From NCBI RefSeq assembly GCF_000518785.1, contig NZ_JAEG01000008.1, forward strand, positions 248,001-312,000: a stretch of DNA of 64,000 nt, read 5' to 3'. Of the stretch, positions 57,627 to 64,000 are shown one piece after another (within the stretch, counting starts at the first letter, position 1; each line of letters opens with the position of its first letter). The notes under the pieces are model-generated. The model searched no databases, was not told the origin of the DNA, and saw only the letters and a list, made by a program, of their open reading frames with translations. The position numbers and the translations under genes are program-made. This stretch comes from Paenirhizobium selenitireducens ATCC BAA-1503 (GTDB lineage: Bacteria; Pseudomonadota; Alphaproteobacteria; Rhizobiales; Rhizobiaceae).

Positions 57627-57868
57627 GAGACGCCGGCGTCACTTGGGGTGCTGACGGTATCACCGCGCGCCGCGATATGCTGCACAAGGCTGCCGCCCGG
57701 CACGGCCGCAAGGGCCGCATCGGGCTGCTGCGCGACGACAACCTGGCTGGCAGCGGGTGTGACCGAATAGGCCTTTTCCCCGTCGCGATCGACCAGCACA
57801 GCGGACCACCGCATGATCTGACCAGTGACGGCCAGCATGGTGAGGAAGGCGGCGACGTAGCGCAGCAA
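57584..57868 (-). CDS. possible small exported hypothetical protein
   Basis: A 94-residue frame with a signal-like N-terminus ([18 protein letters not shown]) and a hydrophilic remainder. It is convergent with rppH and overlaps its last 43 bases. No family is recognised. It may be real, since the signal and codon pattern are reasonable. The rest of 57627-58203 has only a short repeat. Confidence 0.4.
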   Translation of the reverse strand: MLRYVAAFLTMLAVTGQIMRWSAVLVDRDGEKAYSVTPAASQVVVAQQPDAALAAVPGGSLVQHIAARGDTVSTPSDAGVSQPARWWNSATTCS

Positions 57869-57960
57869 GGGGCGGGCGCAAAGTCTGCGGCCGCCGAAAA
57901 GTGACAGTCCTCGGCATTACCCGGTCCAGGGGAGATCTGTGCTACCTCAATAGCCGCAGG

Positions 57961-58015
57961 CCTCGACCGGTCCTGGGCTGACCGCGACGGGTCGACCCTC
58001 GATAGTTCGATCTGC
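57961..58015 (-). repeat. 55-bp copy of the 5' end of the first GNAT gene
   Basis: The minus strand matches 46282-46336 with about three differences (GCAGATCGAACTATCGAGGG, then GTCGACC and CCCAGGACCGGT). Here it leads into no acetyltransferase. It is either a partial gene duplication or a dispersed repeat that also supplies the N-terminus of that GNAT gene. Confidence 0.85.
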
Positions 58016-58203
58016 TTTCCTGCCATCACCCCCTCCTCATCAGTGGCTGGATGCCGATCCTCTCGGCGCCCAGGCGTCCATGGACGGGCACGAACGTCCC
58101 GTTCCCGACAGGCATCGTGCGCCCCTTCCGCGACAGCTCGCGCGCCTATAGCCTCGTCCCGCCCGGCAATGCTATGGGAGGTCGAACAAAGGGGACCAGG
58201 GCC

Positions 58204-58731
58204 ATGTCGGTGGAATTCTATGCAGATTACGTGCGTCCGCTGCGCACCCTCTTTGCCGAACTCGACCAGCATCCCGAGTGGTTCCAGACCTATGACGTGC
58301 ATATCGAACTTGCTGCCTCCGGCAAGCTCGTCGTCTATGAGACGAAGAGGCAGAAAGGCCAGACCGACAGCCTCTACTATGGTCGCTCCGGTCCAGGCGA
58401 CAGCCCGCGCCAGATCGCCCAGGCGGCGGCCTTCGCCGCCATCGACCATTTCATGGCGCTCAGCCAGTTCCTCGCCTTCAATGGCAAGCTGGAGAACCTG
58501 AAAGGCGAAGAGGCGGCCCAGGTCTTGACGATCGGCTCGCAATACCCGTCCTGCGCAATCCGTTTTGCCTATCGCAAGAAGGGCCAGCCGAACGCCAAGG
58601 CCATGTTCATGATCTTTGTCGGCTTCAACGACGATCATGACGCGGACGAGTACGTCGCGAAGATCGCCGACCCCGCCACCCTGGTGGACAGCCGCCCGCT
58701 TCGCGGCGACAAGGTCTACGAGTGGAAGTGA
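58204..58731 (+). CDS. hypothetical protein
   Basis: A 175-residue protein I do not recognise. It begins MSVEFYADYVRPLRTLFAEL and is mixed alpha/beta in composition, with no signal peptide, membrane segment or known motif. It is moderately rich in Lys and aromatic residues (IRFAYRKKGQPNAKAMFMIF). ATG 58204 was chosen because the upstream part (from 58051) lacks protein character. Codon use is like the surrounding genes, so I consider it real. It stands alone between repeats. Confidence 0.72.
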   Translation: MSVEFYADYVRPLRTLFAELDQHPEWFQTYDVHIELAASGKLVVYETKRQKGQTDSLYYGRSGPGDSPRQIAQAAAFAAIDHFMALSQFLAFNGKLENLKGEEAAQVLTIGSQYPSCAIRFAYRKKGQPNAKAMFMIFVGFNDDHDADEYVAKIADPATLVDSRPLRGDKVYEWK

Positions 58732-58864
58732 CGGCTGCGTCGCCGAAAGCCTGCCAAGACAGCGGGCAGTAACGACGACCTGCCGAGCCCCCATGCCGGG
58801 AATCGCGCTGATACGGCCGCATCCGTCAACGGCGCGACACATTGAAGCTTTGCCGGCTATGTTT

Positions 58865-59335
58865 CTACCCGCCCACGCCCTTCAAGGGGCACTTCCGCTC
58901 CCACTCAGGGTGGGGCTCACCGTGTACCGCGTGGCAGTTTTGCACGTCATCTTTCGTTGCGTCGAACGCGTGGGTCGGCAAGCATTGCAGGTTGCGCCGT
59001 GGATCCTCGGGTCAGGCCCGAGGATGACGACCGCGGAGAGCGACGGAATACTCCAAGAGCCGTTGCCGCTTGCTGAAATGCATGACGGAACCGGCCGGCT
59101 GCCGACCACGGACCGTCGAATGCGACAGAAGGTCCAAGAGACGTTCCTTCAGCTGAGACGGGCGTTGGAGCATCCCTACCCCAAATGAAAGGTCGTCATC
59201 CTCGGGCTGACCCGAGGATCCACGCCGCAGGCCACGTCTCGCGGCAAGCCGAAGCGCGACCCTCATGCTGAGGCGCCCGAGCAGAGCGAGAGCCTCGAAG
59301 CAGCCGACGCGCACTCGACCGGCACCATCCTCCAC
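58865..59335 (+). repeat. tandem intergenic repeat, copy A
   Basis: First of two imperfect direct copies of about 470-490 bp. Order in each copy: GCCCTTCAAGG-like start, GCTCACCGTGT, GCCGTGGATCCTCGG palindrome, GACGGAACCGGCCGGC, GCGTTGGAGCATCCCTACCC, a second palindrome, and CTCATGCTGAGG ending in AGCAGCCG. Palindromes are at 59001-59030 and 59197-59220. No gene is supported within it. Confidence 0.85.
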
Positions 59336-59823
59336 CCGCCCTCGCCCTTCGAGGGTCGCTTCCGCTCCGACCTCAGGGTGAGGGCTCACCGTGTGCCGGC
59401 TTGGCAGTGCCAGTCGCCCCTCGTTGAGGAATTTTCGTGGAAAGCGTTGGTCGCAAGCGTTGCAGGCTGTGCCGTGGATCCTCGGCACAAGGCCGAGGAT
59501 GACGACAGCAGTGGGTTGTGGAATGCTCCAGGAGCCGCGGTAAGTGGTGGAATGCTTCAAGAGCCGTTGCAGTTTGCTGAACGCAAGACGGAACCGGCCG
59601 GCCACCGGCCACCGAATGCGGACAGAAGGTCCGAGACGCGTTCTTTCTGCTGAAACGGGCGTTGGAGCATCCCTACCCCAAATGAAAGGTCGTCATCCTC
59701 GGGCTTGACCCGAGGATCCATGCCCCACGCACAGGACGGGTCGAAGGCCACGTGGCGCCCCTCATGCTGAGGTGCCCGAGCAAAGCGAGACCTCGAAGCA
59801 GCCGGCGGCACACTCGAACATTG
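59336..59823 (+). repeat. tandem intergenic repeat, copy B
   Basis: Second copy of the unit, with the same order of blocks. Its palindromes are at 59478-59500 (ATCCTCGGCACAAGGCCGAGGAT) and 59693-59719 (ATCCTCGGGCTTGACCCGAGGAT). Copies A and B share a 30-base identical piece around the GCGTTGGAGCATCCCTACCC block. The following 59824-59982 has no gene. Confidence 0.85.
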
Positions 59824-59982
59824 TCGCGCCCCACCCGTCCTCGATCTTCAGTCGGCGCCGGGAAGAGGGAGCCAATCCGGGACCGGGACCATATAGGCCC
59901 CGCGGGTCGCGTTGCCGACGACCGCCGAAAAGGCTTGCCGCCAATTGGCGGCCCGCCCTCTGCGGACGGGCCCCCGGTATCC

Positions 59983-60468
59983 TTATTCGGCGGCGTCGGC
60001 GGAATCGGCGTTCAGCTGGCCGTATTTCTGTTCACCGATCTTCGAGAGCAGGTCGAGCTGGGTTTCGAGGAAGTCGATATGGCCTTCCTCGTCCATCAGC
60101 AGCTCTTCGAACAGCTTCATGCTGACATAGTCGCCGGCCTGGTAACAGATGTCGCGCGAGGCCTTGTAGGCGGTGCGGGCGTCGTATTCGCCGGCGAGAT
60201 CGGCTTCGAGCACTTCCTTGACGTTCTGGCCGATGCGCAGCGGCGCGACCGTCTGCAGGTTCGGGTGCCCTTCGAGGAAGATGATGCGCGAGATCAGCTT
60301 GTCGGCATGCTGCATCTCTTCGATCGATTCGGCGCGCTCCTTCTTGGCGAGCTTGGTGTAGCCCCAGTCGTCGAGGAGGCGGTAGTGCAGCCAGTACTGG
60401 TTGACGGCGCCCAGCTCCAGGAACAGTGCCTCGTTCAGCCGTTCGATTACTTTTTGATCACCCTTCAT
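59983..60468 (-). CDS. bfr: bacterioferritin
   Basis: A 161-residue four-helix iron-storage protein forming a 24-subunit shell. It starts [20 protein letters not shown]; the di-iron ligands are in [26 protein letters not shown] (with the haem-ligand Met) and [15 protein letters not shown]. Length and motifs are typical. A strong inverted repeat lies in its upstream region (60512-60544). Bfd is encoded about 500 bases upstream on the same strand, fitting storage and release of iron. Confidence 0.97.
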   Translation of the reverse strand: MKGDQKVIERLNEALFLELGAVNQYWLHYRLLDDWGYTKLAKKERAESIEEMQHADKLISRIIFLEGHPNLQTVAPLRIGQNVKEVLEADLAGEYDARTAYKASRDICYQAGDYVSMKLFEELLMDEEGHIDFLETQLDLLSKIGEQKYGQLNADSADAAE

Positions 60469-60966
60469 GACGGGTCCCTTCTTCTGTGGTTTTGTCGGTA
60501 AGAACTAAGTCCGTTCGCTCCTGTCGTAGAGACAGACGCGAACGCGCCGCGGAAATTCTGCTTTCATCTCAATCTAGTGCACTCTCCCATCGAAGGAAAC
60601 CGGCCTTGACCGCGTCACGGTCCGAATGCCGCCGTGGTCTCCTGAAGGCATCGCTTGAAGCAGTCCGCAACAGGGTACGAAGATTTGCTGGGGAGAGGTC
60701 GTGCCGGCGCTCCTTCGGCTGGCAGGTTCCCCGGACAGCAGGAATGACGTCGAACGGCGGCCGCACGGACCTTTTGTCGTCGCAAGCGACGAGACCACGC
60801 GCCCGCGACCATGCCTTTCCGCGAAAACTGCCGCTGATCGGCTGGCAATGGCACCACGCCTGCGGATCGCGAGGCAAGGGATGCATGCCCGAAGGCGCCA
60901 TGCGCACCACGCCTCTCGACCATCCCTTTTTTGAAGGCAGGAACCGCGGCCGACGCGCCGATGCGC
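60469..60966. other. bfr upstream region without a gene
   Basis: It contains an imperfect 14-bp inverted repeat (CGTTCGCTCCTGTC / GACAGACGCGAACG, 60512-60544, 5-base loop), which on the minus strand precedes the bfr ribosome site. Overlapping minus-strand frames (60569-61201 and others) have no recognisable domain. No clear Irr or RirA box was seen. Confidence 0.5.
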
Positions 60967-61278
60967 TCAGGCCACCTGGGCGGCACGCTGGCGACGCTCG
61001 AGGCTGGCCGTCTTCTGCTCCTCGTGGAAACGCTTCAGGCGTTCCATGAAGTCGACGACGTCGGCACCGTCGGTCTGGCGGGCAGCGTGGTATTCCTCGG
61101 TGGTGCGGATGATGATCTCGACGACATTGGGAAAGCAGCCGCAGCAACGGCCACGCTTGCCCATGGCATGGTAGACCTTGGCCGGGACGATCAACTGCCA
61201 ACAGTCCTCGTCAAGGAGGTCGTTGATGACGTCCTTGATGTCCTTGTCGGTGATGTAATTGCAGCTGCAGACCAGCAT
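60967..61278 (-). CDS. bfd: bacterioferritin-associated ferredoxin (Bfd, [2Fe-2S])
   Basis: A 103-residue protein with a BFD-like [2Fe-2S] domain in the first 60 residues. Cluster Cys residues are seen as MLVCSCNYITDKDI and GRCCGCFPNVVEII (C-x-C and C-x2-C style). Bfd gives electrons to bacterioferritin to release stored iron. The last 40 residues (FMERLKRFHEEQKTASLERR) are a charged helix longer than in the E. coli protein. It is encoded on the same strand as bfr. Confidence 0.92.
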   Translation of the reverse strand: MLVCSCNYITDKDIKDVINDLLDEDCWQLIVPAKVYHAMGKRGRCCGCFPNVVEIIIRTTEEYHAARQTDGADVVDFMERLKRFHEEQKTASLERRQRAAQVA

Positions 61279-61413
61279 GGCCTCTACGCTCTTCCAAACA
61301 TGACTTTCAGCCCCTCCTTTCTGCTAAACAGGATGGCCTTTGTCAAGAAAATTTCCGACGCAGGCCGACCATTGATGCGCGGACCCGCCACCGGGGCGGA
61401 ACCGCTGCCCGTT

Positions 61414-64000
61414 TCAGTGAAAATTCCGCCCCTTCGGCATGGCCTGACGGACATCGCCGACGAGGTCCGGCACGTCACGGATCAGCCGCGCCAGCGACCC
61501 GGTCGACTTGCCGTCATACCGGTGCTCGTTGACCGGGCGGCGTATCTCGTCGGCATGGGCAAGCCCGCCGAAATCCTTGAGTTCCTCCCGAAGCAGGCCG
61601 AGCTTCTCCGTCGCATCGACCAGGTGCTCGGCGACCACATGGATCACGCCCTCAGCCCTCTGCAGCCGTCCACGCACCTTCACCAGCCGGGCGCCCATGA
61701 CGATGGTCCGGTACTGCTCGAAGGTCTTCGGCCAGACGATGATATTGGCGACCCCGGTCTCGTCCTCGATCGTCATGAAGATCACCCCCTTGGCCGAGCC
61801 CGGCCGCTGGCGCACCAAGACGAGGCCCGCCACCTCGACGTGCCGTCCGTTGGCCGTCTGCTCGAGCGCCGAGGAAACGAGCACGCCGCTCCGGGCAAGC
61901 TCCTCGCGCAGGAAGGAGAGCGGATGGGCCTTCAGCGACAGCGAAAGCACGCGGTAATCATGGATGACCTGCTCGCCCGCCGGCATCAGCGGCAGCGAAA
62001 CCTCCGCCTCGACCTGCAGCTCGACATCCGCAGCCCCGGAAAAGAGCGGCAGGTGCTCGACGGCCGCCTGCTGATCGAGCGCCTGGGCGGCCCAGAGCGC
62101 CTCGCGGCGGCTGAGGCCCAGCGAGGCGAAGGCATCGGCATCCGCCAGCCGTTCGATCGCCGCCCGCGGCAGGCCCGTGCGTTTCCACAGGTCGCGGACC
62201 GAGGCATAGCCGCCGCCGCGGCGCGCCACGAGCAGGTCCATGTCCGCCTCCGACAGGCCCTTGACCTGCCGGAAGCCGAGCCGCACCGCCTCGGTGCTGC
62301 GGATGACGCGGCGCATCGAGGCATGCCGCGGCGCGACCCGCCGGACGTCGAAGCCGCCCGCCTCCAGAATGCTGTTCCATGAAGAGGCGTTGACGTCGAC
62401 CGGCCTCACCTCGACCCCGTGCTCGCGCGCGTCGCGCACCAGCTGCGCCGGCGCGTAGAACCCCATCGGCTGGGAATTGAGCAGGGCTGCGCAGAAGACG
62501 TCGGGATAGAAGGTCTTCACCCAGGCGGAGGCATAGACCAGCAGGGCGAAGGAGGCGGCATGGCTTTCCGGAAAGCCGTATTCGCCGAACCCCTCGATCT
62601 GGCTGAAACAACGCTCGGCGAATTCCAGCGTATAGTCCCGCTGCAGCATGCCGTCGATGAAGCGTTGCCGGAAATTGGCCACCTGCCCCGTCCGGCGGAA
62701 GGTCGCCATGGCCCGGCGCAGCTGATCGGCCTCGGCCGGCTTGAAGCCGGCGGCGGTAATGGCGATCTGCATCGCCTGTTCCTGGAACAGCGGAACCCCC
62801 AGCGTGCGTTTCAGCACCGCTTCCAGCTCGGGCTTCGGATAGGTGATCTCGCGGCCGGCCTCCCTGTCCTTCCGGTTCTTCAGGTAGGGATGCACCATAT
62901 TGCCCTGGATCGGCCCGGGCCGGACGATCGCCACCTCGATCACCAGGTCGTAGAAGACCCGGGGTTTCAGCCGCGGCAGCATGCTCATCTGCGCCCGGCT
63001 TTCGATCTGGAAGACGCCGAGCGTATCGGCCCGGCAGATCATGTCATAGACTTCTTCGCGCGGATCCTCGAAGAAGGCGGCAAGCGTCATGGGCGTGTCG
63101 TAATGGCTTTCAAGCAGCTTGATCGCCTTGGCAAGGCAGGTGAGCATGCCGAGCGCCAGGACATCGATCTTGAGGATCTTCAGCGTATCGAGATCGTCCT
63201 TGTTCCACTCGACCATGTAGCGCCCGTCCGCCGTGTTCATGATAGGAACGACCTCGTCGAGCCGATCGCGGGTGATGACGAAGCCGCCGACATGCTGGGA
63301 AAGATGGCGTGGAAAGCCCATCAGCGTCGAGGCATAGTCGAGCACGCGCCGGGTCGTCGGATCGCTGAGATCGAGGCCGGCTGCCCTGGCCTCGCGCGCC
63401 GACAGATCCGCCGTCGACCAGCCCCAGATCGATCCGGAAAGCGCCGTCTGCACATCCTCCGACAGGCCGAACACCTTGGCCGTCTCGCGCCCCGCCGAAC
63501 GCGCCCGGTAATTGATGACCGCCGCCGTCAGCGCCGCATGCTCGCGTCCATAGGTTCGGTAGATGAACTGGATCACCGTCTCGCGCTTCTCGTGCTCGAA
63601 ATCGACGTCGATGTCCGGCGGCTCGTCGCGTTCGGTCGAGATGAAGCGCTCGAACAGCAGGGTCGTCTTTTCCGGGTTCACCTCGGTGATGCCGAGGCAG
63701 TAGCAGACGGCGGAATTGGCGGCCGAGCCGCGCCCCTGGCAAAGAATGCCTTGCGAGCGGGCATAACCGATGATGCGGTGGACGGTGAGGAAATAGGGTT
63801 CGTAGCGCTTCTCGCCGATCAGGTTCAGCTCGTATTCGAGGAGGTCGGCGATCTTTTGCGGAATGCCGCCGGGGAACCGCCCGGCCGCCCCCTCATAGGT
63901 CAGCCGGCGCAAGGCCCGGTCGGGCGTCTCGCCGCCGATCGCCTCGTCGGGATATTGATGGCTAAGTTCGTCGAGGGAGAAATCGAGCCGGCCGAAGAAT
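61414..64000 (-). CDS. dnaE2: error-prone DNA polymerase DnaE2 (ImuC), 5' end outside window
   Basis: At least 862 residues of a C-family polymerase; the frame is open to the window edge, so the PHP domain is missing here. Catalytic blocks are [34 protein letters not shown] (active-site DxD) and the thumb/finger region [20 protein letters not shown]. The C-terminal OB fold ends [13 protein letters not shown]. It works in SOS mutagenesis with ImuA and ImuB, which in rhizobia lie next to it and are probably outside this window. A broken second copy is at about 24 kb. Confidence 0.95.
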   Translation of the reverse strand, partial: FFGRLDFSLDELSHQYPDEAIGGETPDRALRRLTYEGAAGRFPGGIPQKIADLLEYELNLIGEKRYEPYFLTVHRIIGYARSQGILCQGRGSAANSAVCYCLGITEVNPEKTTLLFERFISTERDEPPDIDVDFEHEKRETVIQFIYRTYGREHAALTAAVINYRARSAGRETAKVFGLSEDVQTALSGSIWGWSTADLSAREARAAGLDLSDPTTRRVLDYASTLMGFPRHLSQHVGGFVITRDRLDEVVPIMNTADGRYMVEWNKDDLDTLKILKIDVLALGMLTCLAKAIKLLESHYDTPMTLAAFFEDPREEVYDMICRADTLGVFQIESRAQMSMLPRLKPRVFYDLVIEVAIVRPGPIQGNMVHPYLKNRKDREAGREITYPKPELEAVLKRTLGVPLFQEQAMQIAITAAGFKPAEADQLRRAMATFRRTGQVANFRQRFIDGMLQRDYTLEFAERCFSQIEGFGEYGFPESHAASFALLVYASAWVKTFYPDVFCAALLNSQPMGFYAPAQLVRDAREHGVEVRPVDVNASSWNSILEAGGFDVRRVAPRHASMRRVIRSTEAVRLGFRQVKGLSEADMDLLVARRGGGYASVRDLWKRTGLPRAAIERLADADAFASLGLSRREALWAAQALDQQAAVEHLPLFSGAADVELQVEAEVSLPLMPAGEQVIHDYRVLSLSLKAHPLSFLREELARSGVLVSSALEQTANGRHVEVAGLVLVRQRPGSAKGVIFMTIEDETGVANIIVWPKTFEQYRTIVMGARLVKVRGRLQRAEGVIHVVAEHLVDATEKLGLLREELKDFGGLAHADEIRRPVNEHRYDGKSTGSLARLIRDVPDLVGDVRQAMPKGRNFH

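Noticed and set aside
59001..59719. CRISPR array from the recurring palindromes
   Set aside because: The repeats are not evenly spaced, the spacing is about 200-280 bases and the units include long shared sequence. They are dispersed palindromic elements, not CRISPR.
60569..61201. 210-residue minus-strand gene between bfr and bfd
   Set aside because: It overlaps the bfd coding region in another frame, is Arg/Pro-rich and has no recognisable domain.

Overview
The window looks like the chromosome of a Rhizobiaceae-type alphaproteobacterium (Agrobacterium/Rhizobium/Shinella-like). GC is high and start codons are mixed (GTG, TTG and apparently one CTG). The block at 45.1-57.6 kb is the standard rhizobial order: tRNA-Ser, rplU, rpmA, two GNAT acetyltransferases, obg, proB, proA, nadD, rsfS, rlmH, an EnvC-like protein, ctpA, a divergent polysaccharide deacetylase and rppH. 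All product names come from reading motifs and general family knowledge; no database search was run.

Layout. 0.2-7.3 kb: a decayed pseudoazurin tail, then a LysR regulator divergent from an alpha/beta hydrolase and a two-gene RND efflux system, closed by a strong terminator. 7.3-14.2 kb: one minus-strand operon of LacI repressor, inositol-monophosphatase-like phosphatase, ABC importer (binding protein, ATPase, two permeases) and glycerophosphodiester phosphodiesterase, with a perfect 18-bp palindrome upstream; it reads as uptake and stepwise cleavage of a phosphodiester. 14.2-24.5 kb: accessory DNA with an XRE regulator, a LysR gene broken by one stop codon, a Fic tail, cspA, a histidine kinase and response regulator, a deleted IS5-family element sitting in the regulator's stop codon, a FIST sensor with a diguanylate cyclase, and a stretch of IS66, IS3 and dnaE2 fragments.

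24.5-44.4 kb is the most unusual part. A D-amino acid dehydrogenase with its own LysR is followed by two parallel peptide-import modules. Each has a LysR gene divergent from a small serine hydrolase of the penicillin-binding/class A beta-lactamase fold without an evident signal peptide, then a complete Opp/Dpp ABC importer. Module 1 adds a proline iminopeptidase and a two-domain ATPase. Module 2 ends with a fusion of an L,D-transpeptidase (YkuD-type) domain to a zinc aspartoacylase/succinylglutamate-desuccinylase domain. Together they suggest import and cytoplasmic breakdown of unusual (D-residue, cell-wall-derived or N-acylated) peptides.

57.6-64 kb: a hypothetical gene, about 1 kb of tandem imperfect repeats carrying four palindromes, bacterioferritin, its [2Fe-2S] partner Bfd, and the 3' part of an error-prone polymerase gene dnaE2, which runs off the window edge.
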